A stretch of DNA of 64,000 nucleotides, from positions 124,001 through 188,000 of the forward strand of contig NZ_LGED01000269.1 of assembly GCF_001280085.1 (NCBI RefSeq), read 5' to 3'. The stretch is from Saccharothrix sp. NRRL B-16348 (lineage in GTDB: Bacteria > Actinomycetota > Actinomycetes > Mycobacteriales > Pseudonocardiaceae). Position numbers and translations under genes: made by a program. Below, one piece after another: positions 1-8,487 of the stretch (positions are counted from its first letter, which is position 1; the number at the start of each line of letters is the position of its first letter). The notes beneath the pieces were generated by a model, which searched no databases, had not been told where the DNA came from, and was given only the letters and a program-made list of their open reading frames with translations.

Positions 1-1564
1 TGCGCCGGTCGCCGCGTGAGAGCAGGCCTTCGATCAGCGACGGCTTGCCGTCGTGGTAGCGCATGCCGATGTTGCGGCCCAGCGAGCGGTCGGAGTTCAC
101 CGCCTCGCGCAGCAGGCGAAGCCTGTTGTCCACGGTCTCCGGGTCGCACTGCGCGGCCCACTGGAACGGCGTGTGCGGCTTGGGCACGAACCCGCCGATG
201 GAGATCGTGCAGCGGACGTCCTTGCGGCCGGACACCTCGCGGCCCGCGCGGATGACGTTCTTGGCCATCTCGGCGATCTGGACCACGTCGTCGTCGGTCT
301 CGGTGGGCAGGCCGCACATGAAGTACAGCTTCACCTGCCGCCAGCCCGCGCCGAACGCCGCGCTGACCGTGCGGATCAGGTCTTCCTCCGACACCATCTT
401 GTTGATCACGCGCCGGAGGCGCTCGCTGCCGCCCTCCGGGGCGAACGTGAGGCCTGAGCGGCGGCCGTTGCGGGACAGCTCGTTGGCCAGGTCGATGTTG
501 AACGCGTCGACGCGGGTCGACGGCAGCGACAGGCTGGTGTTCGTGCCCTCGTAGCGGTCGGCGAGGCCCTTGGTGATCTCGGCGATCTCCGAGTGGTCCG
601 CGCTGGACAGCGACAGCAGGCCGACCTCCTCGAACCCGGTCGCCTCCAGGCCGCGCTGCACCATCGCGCCGATGCCCTCGATGGACCGCTCGCGCACCGG
701 GCGGGTGATCATGCCCGCCTGGCAGAACCGGCAGCCGCGCGTGCAGCCGCGGAAGATCTCCACGCTCATCCGCTCGTGCACGCTCTCCGCGAGCGGCACC
801 AGCGGCTGCTTCGGGTACGGCCACGCGTCGAGATCCATCGTGGTCCGCTTGAACACCCGGTACGGCACCCGTTCGCGGTTGGGCACCACGCGCTGGATGC
901 GGCCGTCGGGCAGGTACTCGACGTCGTAGAACCGGGGCACGTACACGCCGCCGGTCTCGGCGAGCCTGGTCAGGATCTCGTCCCGACCGCCGGGACGGCC
1001 CTCGGCCTTCCACGCGCGGACGATGTCGGTGATCTCCAGGACGGCTTCCTCGCCGTCACCGAGCACGGCCGCGTCGATGAACGGCGAGATCGGCTCCGGG
1101 TTGAACGCCGCGTGCCCGCCCGCCACCACGATGGGGTGGTCCTCGGTGCGGTCGGCGGCGTGGAGCGGGATGCCGGCCAGGTCGAGCGCGCTGAGCAGGT
1201 TCGTGTAGCCCAGCTCGGTCGCGAAGCTGACCCCGAGCAGGTCGAACGCGCCGACGGGCCGGTGCCCGTCCACGGTGAACTGCGGCACGCCGTGCTCGCG
1301 CATCAGCTTCTCGAGGTCGGGCCACACCGCGTAGGTCCGCTCGGCCAGCACGTCCGGCTGCTCGTTGAGGACCTCGTACAGGATCATGACGCCCTGGTTG
1401 GGCAGCCCGACCTCGTAGGCGTCCGGGTACATCAGCGCCCACCGCACCGCGGCGGCGTCCCAGTCCTTGACGGTGGCGTTGAGTTCCCCGCCGACGTACT
1501 GCACCGGCTTGGACACCCTCGGCAGCAGGGGTTCCAGGGCGGGGAAGACCGACTCGACACTCAC
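1..1564 (-). CDS. B12-binding domain radical SAM protein (TIGR03960-like), C-terminus cut off
   Basis: The gene runs off the left edge, so only about 521 N-terminal codons are visible. Translation shows an N-terminal cobalamin-binding-like region (YPDAYEVGLPNQG, then a GVSFATELGYTN stretch) followed by a radical SAM core with the cluster motif C274-x3-C278-x2-C281 (GCTRGCRFCQAG). This pattern matches the actinobacterial B12-binding radical SAM family usually encoded near ndk and rne. The substrate is not established. I chose the GTG at 1564 because it gives the usual short N-terminus before VFPALEP. It is followed on the same strand by a stretch that continues outside the window. Confidence is high for the family, low for the reaction. 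Confidence 0.85.
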   Translation of the reverse strand, partial: MSVESVFPALEPLLPRVSKPVQYVGGELNATVKDWDAAAVRWALMYPDAYEVGLPNQGVMILYEVLNEQPDVLAERTYAVWPDLEKLMREHGVPQFTVDGHRPVGAFDLLGVSFATELGYTNLLSALDLAGIPLHAADRTEDHPIVVAGGHAAFNPEPISPFIDAAVLGDGEEAVLEITDIVRAWKAEGRPGGRDEILTRLAETGGVYVPRFYDVEYLPDGRIQRVVPNRERVPYRVFKRTTMDLDAWPYPKQPLVPLAESVHERMSVEIFRGCTRGCRFCQAGMITRPVRERSIEGIGAMVQRGLEATGFEEVGLLSLSSADHSEIAEITKGLADRYEGTNTSLSLPSTRVDAFNIDLANELSRNGRRSGLTFAPEGGSERLRRVINKMVSEEDLIRTVSAAFGAGWRQVKLYFMCGLPTETDDDVVQIAEMAKNVIRAGREVSGRKDVRCTISIGGFVPKPHTPFQWAAQCDPETVDNRLRLLREAVNSDRSLGRNIGMRYHDGKPSLIEGLLSRGDRR

Positions 1565-1596
1565 GTCGACCAGGGTAACGGCAGCGCCGGCACGCG

Positions 1597-2007
1597 TCAG
1601 AACAACGGTCCCGTGATGGTCAGGCCGAGTTCGGAACCCGGGCCCGCGTACAGGCCGAAGAACATCAGCGCGCCGCCCGCGAGGCCCACGTCCTTGTTGA
1701 ACTGGATCATCTCCATCTGCTTGGCCTGCGCGTCGGTCTCCTTCCAAAAGTTGTGCATGAGGAACGCCGTCGGCAGCAGGAACAGCACCAGCAGCAGCGC
1801 GCCCAGATCCGCCCACACGCCCAGGAGCAGCATCAACCCGCCGATGACCATGAGCACGCCGCTGCCGAACGTGGCGGCTTTCGCCGACGGGACGCCCTTC
1901 GACTCGGCGTACCCGGCCATGGCCGCGGTCTGCGTGAGGTGGCCCATCGCCGAGCCGAAGAACAGGAAGACGAACAGGATCCGGCCGATGAGTGCGATGA
2001 CGTCCAT
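1597..2007 (-). CDS. DoxX family membrane protein
   Basis: A 136-residue integral membrane protein with four hydrophobic segments (roughly residues 4-22, 48-66, 68-87 and 108-125). The N-terminal segment IALIGRILFVFLFFGSAMGH has the arginine-glycine pattern typical of DoxX proteins, with a HNFW motif in the third loop. DoxX proteins are linked to thiol and quinone redox homeostasis in other actinomycetes, but no partner enzyme lies beside it here, so the role is open. Length is normal for the family. It is transcribed in the same direction as the radical SAM gene 32 bases downstream and the ABC exporter genes upstream. Confidence 0.85.
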   Translation of the reverse strand: MDVIALIGRILFVFLFFGSAMGHLTQTAAMAGYAESKGVPSAKAATFGSGVLMVIGGLMLLLGVWADLGALLLVLFLLPTAFLMHNFWKETDAQAKQMEMIQFNKDVGLAGGALMFFGLYAGPGSELGLTITGPLF

Positions 2008-2049
2008 GACGACCTCCGGTGCTCGGGGTTCGTCCAGTGTTCAACCAGC

Positions 2050-2910
2050 TCAGGTCAACAGCAACTTGCCGAGCCTGCGCGCCGCGACGACCACCCCGAT
2101 GACCACCATCACCGCGAAGTACGCGACGTGCGTCAACGCGCCCCAGCCGACGTAACCCGTGGTCAGCGCCCTCATCAGCTCGATCGCGTGGTAGAGGGGC
2201 GTCCACTGGACCACGGCCTGCAACCAGCCCGGGTACACCGACAGCGGGTAGAACGTCGTCGAGAACAGGAACAGCGGCATCACGGCCAGCTGCACCAGGT
2301 CGAAGTCCTGCCACGAGCGCATGAACGTGGCCGCGGCCATGCCGACCGCCGCGAACGCCAGCGCGACCAGCAGGCACGCGGGCAGCGCCAGCAGCGCCCA
2401 CGGCGAGCTGATGAGCCCGAACCCGAGCATGACCGCGATGAAGCCGGCCGAGTACAGGCCGCCGCGGATCAGGCACCAGGCGGCCTCGCCGAGGGCGATG
2501 TCGACCGGGCCGAGCGGGGTGGCCAGCACCGCGTCGTAGGTCTTGGCGTACTTGAACTTGAAGAACAGGTTGAACGTCGCCTCGAACACCGCTCCGTTCA
2601 TCGCCGAGGCGGCCAGCAGGGCGGGCGCGACGAACACGGCGTACGGCACCGGCCCGCCGGGGCCCTCGACGGTGGTGACCAGTTGGCCGAGGCCGTAGCC
2701 GAGGGAGAACAGGAAGAACAGCGGCTCGAAGAACCCGGAGATCACCGACATCCAGCCACGCCTGCTGACCAGGTACGACCGTTCGACCAGGACGTGCGCG
2801 CGGCCCGCGTACAGGCCCGGCGGGACGACCCGGAGCAGCAGGCCGGCGCCGTGGCGCGGTGTGACCGGCGGGCTGGGCGCCGGCAGGTCGGTGGAGGTCT
2901 CGTTGGTCAT
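2050..2910 (-). CDS. ABC-2 type transporter permease (second of two)
   Basis: A 286-residue inner-membrane permease with about six hydrophobic segments and the ABC-2 signature region near the C-terminus (DLVQLAVMPLFLFSTTFYPLSVYPGWLQ). The ATG at 2910 overlaps the TGA of the upstream permease by four bases (ATGA), indicating translational coupling. Longer upstream reading in this frame merely passes through the neighbouring permease and is not real. Together with the preceding permease and the ATPase it makes a complete DrrAB/NodIJ-like exporter with two different permease subunits. The substrate is unknown; such exporters often move lipids, drugs or polysaccharides. Confidence 0.9.
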   Translation of the reverse strand: MTNETSTDLPAPSPPVTPRHGAGLLLRVVPPGLYAGRAHVLVERSYLVSRRGWMSVISGFFEPLFFLFSLGYGLGQLVTTVEGPGGPVPYAVFVAPALLAASAMNGAVFEATFNLFFKFKYAKTYDAVLATPLGPVDIALGEAAWCLIRGGLYSAGFIAVMLGFGLISSPWALLALPACLLVALAFAAVGMAAATFMRSWQDFDLVQLAVMPLFLFSTTFYPLSVYPGWLQAVVQWTPLYHAIELMRALTTGYVGWGALTHVAYFAVMVVIGVVVAARRLGKLLLT

Positions 2911-3695
2911 ACGGCCAGCCTCCGGCGGAAGTAGCGGCGGCCCAGGACCACGCCGAGCGCGACCAGGGCGGACAGGTAGGCGACGTGGCCCAGCGCGGGC
3001 AGCACGCCCAGCGTGCCGAACGTCGCGCCGCGGGCCAGCTCGATGCCGTGCCAGACGGGGGTGAGCCAGGCCAGCGGGTGCAGCCAGCCCGGCAGCTGGC
3101 TCAGCGGGAAGAAACCGCCGGTGAACAGGGTCATCGGCATCACCAGGAACCGGAAGATCGCGTTGAACGCGTCCGGCTTCTCCCTGGTGGCGGCGAAGGC
3201 CACCACGGGCGCGCTGAACGCCATGCCCGCCAGCGTGGCGAACGGCACGGCCAGCACCGCCCACGGGCTGGTGATCGCGCCCAGCGCGAAGGCGATGGCC
3301 AGGAACACGGTGATGCCCGCCGCCAGGCGCAGCGCGATCCACAGGAGCTGGCCGTAGAGCACCTGCGCGGGCGTGACCGGGGTGGACACCACCGCCAGGT
3401 ACGTGCGCTGCCACTTGAACGCCGAGAACACGACCCACGTCGACTCGAACACGGCGTTCTGCACGGCGGTGATGACCAGCAGCGCCGGCGCGAGGTACAC
3501 CAGGTACGGGTGACCGCCGGTGGCCGCGCCCTCCCGCACCTGCGAGCCGAAGCCGACGCCCATGGCCAGCAGGAACAGCACGGGCTGCAGGAAGTTCGAG
3601 ATCACCGTGGCCCGCCAGTTGCGGCGGTACCAGGTCCAGTGGTTCTCCACCGCGATCAGCGCGGCGCGCCACGGGCCGACGACGTGCGTGCTCAT
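2907..3695 (-). CDS. ABC-2 type transporter permease (first of two)
   Basis: A 262-residue permease with six predicted membrane segments. The cytoplasmic N-terminus (WRAALIAVENHWTWYRRNWR) precedes the first segment, and the ABC-2 motif FLVMPMTLFTGGFFPLSQLPGWL lies near residues 180-200. Residue pattern and length are like the downstream permease, so the two are diverged paralogues forming a heterodimeric channel. The gene starts one base after the stop codon of the ATPase gene and overlaps the next permease by four bases, so all three are one operon. Substrate not determinable from sequence. Confidence 0.9.
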   Translation of the reverse strand: MSTHVVGPWRAALIAVENHWTWYRRNWRATVISNFLQPVLFLLAMGVGFGSQVREGAATGGHPYLVYLAPALLVITAVQNAVFESTWVVFSAFKWQRTYLAVVSTPVTPAQVLYGQLLWIALRLAAGITVFLAIAFALGAITSPWAVLAVPFATLAGMAFSAPVVAFAATREKPDAFNAIFRFLVMPMTLFTGGFFPLSQLPGWLHPLAWLTPVWHGIELARGATFGTLGVLPALGHVAYLSALVALGVVLGRRYFRRRLAV

Positions 3696-3696
3696 C

Positions 3697-4647
3697 TCAG
3701 TCCACCAACGTCCGGCCGGTCAGGCGCAGGAACACGTCCTCCAACGTGCTGCGGCGCACCAGGCTGGACACCGGCCGCACGCCCCGCGCGTGGACCGCGG
3801 CCAGCGCCGCGTCGCCGTCCGCGGTGTAGAGCAACACCCGGTCGGGCAGCACCTCGACGCGTTCGGCCAGGTCGCGCACCTCGTCGCCGCTCTGCTCGCC
3901 CGGCGGGAAGCGCAGCTCCAGCACCTCCTTGGTCGAGTAGCGGCGGATCAGCTCCGACGGCGAGCCCTCGGCCGCGATCCGACCGCCGTCCATCACCACC
4001 AGCCGGTCGCACAGCTGCTCGGCCTCGTCCATGTAGTGCGTGGTGATGATCAGCGTGACGCCCGACTGCTTGAGCCGGAACAGCCGGTCCCACAGCAGGT
4101 GGCGCGCCTGCGGGTCGAGGCCCGTGGTCGGCTCGTCGAGCAGCAGCAGGTCGGGGTCGTTGACCAGGGAGCGGGCGATGGTGAGCCGCCGCTTCATGCC
4201 GCCCGACAGCGGCTCCACCTCGGCGTCGGCGCGTTCGGTGAGCTGGGCGAACTCCATCAGCTCCGTGGCCTTGGCCCGCACCGCCGACCGGGACAGGCCG
4301 AAGTAGCGGCCGTAGACCTGCAGGTTCTGCCGGACGGTCAGCTCGGTGTCGAGGTTGTCCTGCTGCGGCACCACGCCGATGCGGGCGCGGATCTTCGGGC
4401 CGTCGGTCTCCGGGTCCATGCCCAGCACCCGCAGTTCGCCGCCGGTGCGCGGTGACACGCACGACACCATCCGCATGGTCGAGGACTTGCCCGCGCCGTT
4501 GGGGCCGAGGAAGCCGAACGCCTCGCCCTTGCTCACCTCGACGTCGATGCCCCGGACGGCTTCGAACGAGCCGAAGTGCTTGGTCAGGCCCTTGGCGTGG
4601 ACGAGGGTGGGGGTCACGTTCGTCACGTTAGCGGCGGGGTCCGACAT
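3697..4647 (-). CDS. ABC transporter ATP-binding protein, DrrA/NodI-type
   Basis: A 316-residue cytoplasmic ATPase. Walker A is GPNGAGKS (residues 48-55), the Q-loop lies in GVVPQQDNLD, the signature is LSGGMKRR (147-154), Walker B is LLLLDE (167-172) and the H-loop is in IITTHYMDEAE. The C-terminal extension of about 90 residues ends with STLEDVFLRLTGR, a hallmark of DrrA/NodI-type exporter ATPases. It energises the two permeases directly downstream. Only 26 bases separate its start from the divergent acetyltransferase, so the promoters must be close or overlapping. Confidence 0.95.
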   Translation of the reverse strand: MSDPAANVTNVTPTLVHAKGLTKHFGSFEAVRGIDVEVSKGEAFGFLGPNGAGKSSTMRMVSCVSPRTGGELRVLGMDPETDGPKIRARIGVVPQQDNLDTELTVRQNLQVYGRYFGLSRSAVRAKATELMEFAQLTERADAEVEPLSGGMKRRLTIARSLVNDPDLLLLDEPTTGLDPQARHLLWDRLFRLKQSGVTLIITTHYMDEAEQLCDRLVVMDGGRIAAEGSPSELIRRYSTKEVLELRFPPGEQSGDEVRDLAERVEVLPDRVLLYTADGDAALAAVHARGVRPVSSLVRRSTLEDVFLRLTGRTLVD

Positions 4648-4673
4648 TCTCGGAACCGTTTTAGGGTGGCGCC

Positions 4674-5264
4674 GTGGAGATCGACCTGAGTTGGCCGACC
4701 GTGGCCGACGAACGACTTCGGGCCGAGGTGCACGAGGTGCTGCACGCCGTCGTGGCCGCCGGCGGCGCGATCGGCTGGCAGAAACCGCCGGGGCGTGCGG
4801 AGACGGACGCGTGGCTGGACAGCGTGCTCGCTTCGCCCGCGGACGGCGCGCTCGTCGTGGCGCGTGTGGACGGTGTGCTGCGCGGCACGGCGACGTGGCG
4901 GCGGTCCGAGAGCGAGGTGTTCGAGCACATGGCCGAGGTGCGTCGGGTCACGGCGCACCCGGCGGCACGCGGGCTCGGGCTGGGTTCGCGACTGGTGCGC
5001 GCGGTCATCGAGCACTCCCGTGCGGCCGGGTTGGAGATGCTGACGCTCGGCGTGCGCGGCAACAACCACGGCGCGATCCAGCTGTACGAAACCCTGGGCT
5101 TCCGCGAGTGGGGCCGCCTGCCGAACGTGATCGCGGTGGGCGACGTCCGGTTCGACGACGTGCGCATGTACCTGCCGTTGGGCCACCGCGAGGGCGTCGT
5201 GCTGCACGGCTCGGCCCCGGGCGGTCTGGGCTCGTCCCCCGCGCGTTCTTCCGTCGGCCGTTAG
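4674..5264 (+). CDS. GNAT family N-acetyltransferase
   Basis: A 196-residue GNAT-fold enzyme. The acetyl-CoA binding motif A is visible as VRRVTAHPAARGLGLGSRLV (Q/RxxGxG/A variant RGLGLG), followed by motif B AIQLYETLGFREWG. Acetyl-CoA-dependent acylation of an amine is therefore expected, but the acceptor cannot be read from sequence. Start GTG at 4674 has a weak GGGTGG upstream. It is divergent from the ABC exporter operon and is a single-gene unit. The last 25 residues are rich in Gly, Ser and Arg and are probably disordered. Confidence 0.85.
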   Translation: MEIDLSWPTVADERLRAEVHEVLHAVVAAGGAIGWQKPPGRAETDAWLDSVLASPADGALVVARVDGVLRGTATWRRSESEVFEHMAEVRRVTAHPAARGLGLGSRLVRAVIEHSRAAGLEMLTLGVRGNNHGAIQLYETLGFREWGRLPNVIAVGDVRFDDVRMYLPLGHREGVVLHGSAPGGLGSSPARSSVGR

Positions 5265-5519
5265 GCGATCGGAGATCGACATTCCCTGGTGAGCCCGTGG
5301 TGGGGAGGTCGTCGTGTGAAGTGCGCACGTTCGGTGACAGGTGTGTGACGGGCCACCGGCCCAGGGCATTTCCTGTCGCGTGTACGGGTGAGTTCGCGAA
5401 CACAGCAGGGTGGTCCGCCGCTCAACGCGGAGACCAGGGGTACTACTCCCGATGCCTGTGCTCCGCGCCGGGTCTTCCGGACTCCGGAGCCAGTCCTGTT
5501 CACGCGGAAGGACCCGATC

Positions 5520-6086
5520 ATGCGAAAGCACCCGCGCCTTGTGGCACTGGCCTCGTGCGTCGCCCTGACGGCGACGTTGACGTCGACGTCAGCGGTGGCG
5601 GCACCTCCCAGGGAAGGCTTGATCTACAGCGTCGCCAACGGCGGCCGACTGGCGACCATATCCAACGTCAGCGCGGTGAACGCGGAGGTGAACCTCCTCG
5701 CCGCCGGCCAGCACACGGACCACGACAAAACCGTCAACTGGGCTTTCGAGTACGACCGGCAGGACAAGACCTACTCGATCTACCTGCCTGACGAAAACCT
5801 GTGCTGGCACCGCGACCAGCTCCCGAATCGAACCCGGGTGAAGCTGGCCGTGTGCAGTGAGAGCGATGCCGCGCGGTGGGTGCTCGAGCCGGTCACAAAC
5901 GACGACCAGGAGGCCGACAGCAAGGCGAGCACGGTGGTGGTCATCCGCCCTGTGCAGCACAGGAACCAGGCGGTGACGGTCGGCGCTTCGCAAGTCACCT
6001 GGTGGCTCATCGACGTGGTCACGACCAGCCGGCCTCAGCGAATCCAGCACTGGAAGGTGCCGTTCGACCTGCCGTCGCAGCCCTGA
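5520..6086 (+). CDS. small secreted protein, possible beta-trefoil (ricin-like) fold
   Basis: A 188-residue protein with a Sec signal peptide: MRKH, a hydrophobic core LVALASCVALTATL, then cleavage near SAVAA-P (about residue 28). The mature part has repeated segments with aromatic and Asp/Asn residues (LIYSVANGGRLATI, CWHRDQLPNRTRVKLAVC, ARWVLEP) reminiscent of beta-trefoil lectin units; two cysteines could pair. This fold call is an inference. The ATG at 5520 has GGAAGG nine bases upstream and begins the signal peptide exactly, so longer in-frame extensions are rejected. The 255 bases before it hold no other gene that I can support. Confidence 0.6.
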   Translation: MRKHPRLVALASCVALTATLTSTSAVAAPPREGLIYSVANGGRLATISNVSAVNAEVNLLAAGQHTDHDKTVNWAFEYDRQDKTYSIYLPDENLCWHRDQLPNRTRVKLAVCSESDAARWVLEPVTNDDQEADSKASTVVVIRPVQHRNQAVTVGASQVTWWLIDVVTTSRPQRIQHWKVPFDLPSQP

Positions 6087-6103
6087 CCGTCCGGTACGTC
6101 GAC

Positions 6104-6131
6104 GGCCCGGACACCGTGGGGTGCCCGGGCC
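6104..6131. terminator. intrinsic hairpin between convergent genes
   Basis: Arms 6104-6115 and 6120-6131 form a 12-bp stem with one mismatch and a four-base GTGG loop. It lies between the stop codons of the convergent secreted-protein gene and ndk and can serve both strands. There is no T-tract, as is common in high-GC actinomycetes. Confidence 0.6.
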
Positions 6132-6145
6132 GTCCGCTCAGCGGT

Positions 6146-6556
6146 TCAGAGGTTCGGGAACCAGAGCTTGATCTCGCGCTCGGCCGACTCCGGCGAGTCC
6201 GAGCCGTGGACCAGGTTGAACTGGACCTCCAGGCCGAAGTCGCCGCGGATCGTGCCGGGGGTGGCCTTCTCGACCGGGTCGGTGCCGCCGGCCAGCTGGC
6301 GGAACGCGGAGATGGCGCGGGAGCCCTCCACGACCAGCGCGACCAGCGGGCCGCCGGTGATGAAGTCGACCAGGTCGTTGTAGAAGCTCTTGCCGTCGTG
6401 CTCGGCGTAGTGCTGCTCGGCCGTCGCGCGGTCAACGACGCGCAGCTCCAGGGCGGCCAGCTTCAGGCCCTTGCGCTCGATGCGGGAGATGACCTCGCCG
6501 ACCAGGCCTCGGCTGACGCCGTCGGGCTTGACCAGGACCAGGGTGCGCTCGCTCAC
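6146..6556 (-). CDS. ndk: nucleoside diphosphate kinase
   Basis: A 136-residue enzyme transferring the gamma phosphate from ATP to nucleoside diphosphates through a phospho-histidine. The start [17 protein letters not shown] is diagnostic, and the catalytic histidine is H117 in NLVHGSDS. Length is standard. In Mycobacterium tuberculosis and Streptomyces the gene lies directly after DUF4233, folC and valS on the same strand. Here those genes are present in the same orientation but 15 kb away (21.5-25.9 kb), with accessory genes between. Transcription therefore probably starts from its own promoter in 6557-6784. Confidence 0.98.
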   Translation of the reverse strand: MSERTLVLVKPDGVSRGLVGEVISRIERKGLKLAALELRVVDRATAEQHYAEHDGKSFYNDLVDFITGGPLVALVVEGSRAISAFRQLAGGTDPVEKATPGTIRGDFGLEVQFNLVHGSDSPESAEREIKLWFPNL

Positions 6557-6784
6557 GGCGGTCAGTACTCCTTCGTACGGGATTGTGCAACTCGGTCCAG
6601 GGTAGCCGGAGCTGCGATAGTGCCCGCCGTGACCACCGCCAAGCCTTCACGCCGGGCGATGACCGCAGCATTCGTCGGCACGACGGGTCTCGTGGGCCAT
6701 GAACCCCTGGGCGCAGTCACCGCAGCAGGAGCAGCCGAGCCGGAACACCGGCGGGCCACTGCGCCGACACGCCACCCGATCACA

Positions 6785-8305
6785 TCAGCCCTGAGGCGCA
6801 GCGGTGGCGGCGCGCGACCGCTGCTGATCACGGGCAGCGCGCACAACGTACGGGTCCAGCTGCCATGACGTGCCAACGCGGGTAGCTGCGGAGCGGTGCA
6901 AAAGCGACTTCAGAGCGGTGCCCACCTCGACCAGGTCGATATCGGGCAGCGCTCGCAGCACCGAGGTCGAGAGCACCGTGCTCCCCGAGTCGTCCGCGAA
7001 CTTCAGGAGCGCCAACTCGGTCGGTGTCATGCGATCCAGCACTTGGCGAACGCGGGAAAAGACCGCGTTCGCCAAGTGTTCTGTCCGGTCGAGTTCGTTG
7101 TTGGACGACCGGTAGGACGACAGGCCGTGTCGATCGCGCAGATGATCGCCCACCGCAACCAGCGCGCCCGTGTTGGCACCCAAGCCGATCACGAGGTCGT
7201 CGCGTGCGACGCGGTCGGTCTCGTCATCGGGCCGCCGGTAGGCGTCAAGAAGTTCAGCGGCGTCATGCGCGGGCAGTGGTCCGACCCGCACGACGGGGAG
7301 GACGGTGCGGAAGACGTCGTCTTCGCTGATTACGATGATCCGCACCGCGCTGTCGGTGGGCAACGGCAACACGTCGAGGACGTCGGCCCCCACGCCAGGG
7401 GGGATGTCATCGACGACCAGCAGGCGGGTTCTCGGGGCGGCCTGGTTCGCCGAATCGGCGGACTGTTCCGCGGGAACCCTGTAGAGGCCGGCGTTCCCTC
7501 TCGCTGCGATGCGGTCGAGTTCGCTCGTGTACCGCTCAAGCAACGCGTTCGGTTCAGGGGCTGTGCCCGCCAGACTCACCCAGTCGACACCGCCGGGAAA
7601 CGCCGCCGCGAACCGCCACGCGTAGGCGGCCACCAAGGCGCTCTTCCCTGCGCCCGGCAGTCCGCAGACTGCTGCGATTGGACCGCACGCGGCCTCGTTG
7701 ACCAGTGGGAAGTCGATGGCGTGCAGCGCGCTGTGCAGGTCCCACAATTCGCGGTACCTGCCGACGAACTTCCGCACGTGACCAGACCGGCGCACCGACC
7801 AGCGCGGCCGTTCGACCGGCCGGACTTCGCCGATCGACCGGTCCACCGCTGCGGCGTGCTTCGCCAGTTGCTGCGCCAGAGTGTGGACATCGGTGCTCGG
7901 CAGCACGAACTTGGCGTCGGCGAGTTCGATCGGACGCACGTGATCGGTGTCCGCTTCTGGGTTGACCACCATGATCCTGGAACAGGCGTCACCGTCCCTC
8001 TGCCCGGCCAGGAATGCCAGCATGAGTTCGTGCTGGCACGCGGCGCGCACCGCGTAGTCCGCCGAGTAGTAAGCTACGAGCATCTTGGATGCCCGCAGCC
8101 CATTAAGGATGCTGTCCGTAATACCAGAGAAGCATTCGATGCTGTCCTCGTCGAGGAATACGCGTGAGCCCAGTGCGCGTAGTTCGACCGCGAGCGCGCG
8201 ACCGGATTCGCGGTCCGCGCCCGAGAACGACAAGAACACGTCGTACATCGGTTCCAGCAAGTCGTCGGATCCTCTCGGACTGACGACCTGCGTGCACGCC
8301 GTCAT
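6785..8305 (-). CDS. TIR-NB-ARC STAND protein (putative immune NADase)
   Basis: A 506-residue protein. A TIR domain occupies about residues 20-150: box 1 MYDVFLSFSGADR (20-32), box 2 region VFLDEDSI (49-56) and a glutamate E93 in ACQHELMLAF at the place of the NADase catalytic Glu. A STAND/NB-ARC ATPase follows: GLPGAGKS Walker A (215-222) and RLLVVDD Walker B (294-300), then a helical/winged-helix stretch to the end. There are no C-terminal sensor repeats. The ATG at 8305 has GGAGG seven bases upstream; an upstream ATG at 8356 is ignored. It is divergent from an HTH-STAND-TPR-glycosyltransferase gene across 182 bases. By analogy with TIR-STAND systems, NAD depletion upon activation is inferred. 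Confidence 0.85.
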   Translation of the reverse strand: MTACTQVVSPRGSDDLLEPMYDVFLSFSGADRESGRALAVELRALGSRVFLDEDSIECFSGITDSILNGLRASKMLVAYYSADYAVRAACQHELMLAFLAGQRDGDACSRIMVVNPEADTDHVRPIELADAKFVLPSTDVHTLAQQLAKHAAAVDRSIGEVRPVERPRWSVRRSGHVRKFVGRYRELWDLHSALHAIDFPLVNEAACGPIAAVCGLPGAGKSALVAAYAWRFAAAFPGGVDWVSLAGTAPEPNALLERYTSELDRIAARGNAGLYRVPAEQSADSANQAAPRTRLLVVDDIPPGVGADVLDVLPLPTDSAVRIIVISEDDVFRTVLPVVRVGPLPAHDAAELLDAYRRPDDETDRVARDDLVIGLGANTGALVAVGDHLRDRHGLSSYRSSNNELDRTEHLANAVFSRVRQVLDRMTPTELALLKFADDSGSTVLSTSVLRALPDIDLVEVGTALKSLLHRSAATRVGTSWQLDPYVVRAARDQQRSRAATAAPQG

Positions 8306-8361
8306 CCAGTAACCTCCAAGCAAGGATGCCACTAGTATCGACCGGCCGCCGCACACCGCAC

Positions 8362-8392
8362 CGTTACATCGTTCCCTCTGAGACTTGTAACG
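8362..8392. promoter_or_regulatory. inverted repeat in divergent promoter, candidate operator
   Basis: CGTTACA (8362-8368) and TGTAACG (8386-8392) form a perfect 7-bp inverted repeat with a 17-base spacer. It lies in the 182-base divergent region between the TIR-STAND and HTH-STAND genes. The HTH domain of the STAND-glycosyltransferase protein is an obvious candidate ligand, but this is inference. Confidence 0.4.
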
Positions 8393-8487
8393 CCTGCCGG
8401 TGCCGCCGGCCTGTCACTCTGGGTGTCGGTGCTGGATCATCGCACTCGGGCGTGGCGGAGCAGGCGCGCACGAGCGGAGGAGGAACC

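Noticed and set aside
5392..5401. Perfect palindrome GTTCGCGAAC upstream of the secreted-protein gene
   Set aside because: Short self-complementary words are expected often in 70 percent GC DNA; no second copy or matching regulator nearby.
6629..6868. 79-codon plus-strand frame between ndk and the TIR gene
   Set aside because: No ribosome binding site, low-complexity Ala/Arg/Thr composition and 84 bases of overlap with the well-supported TIR-STAND 3' end.
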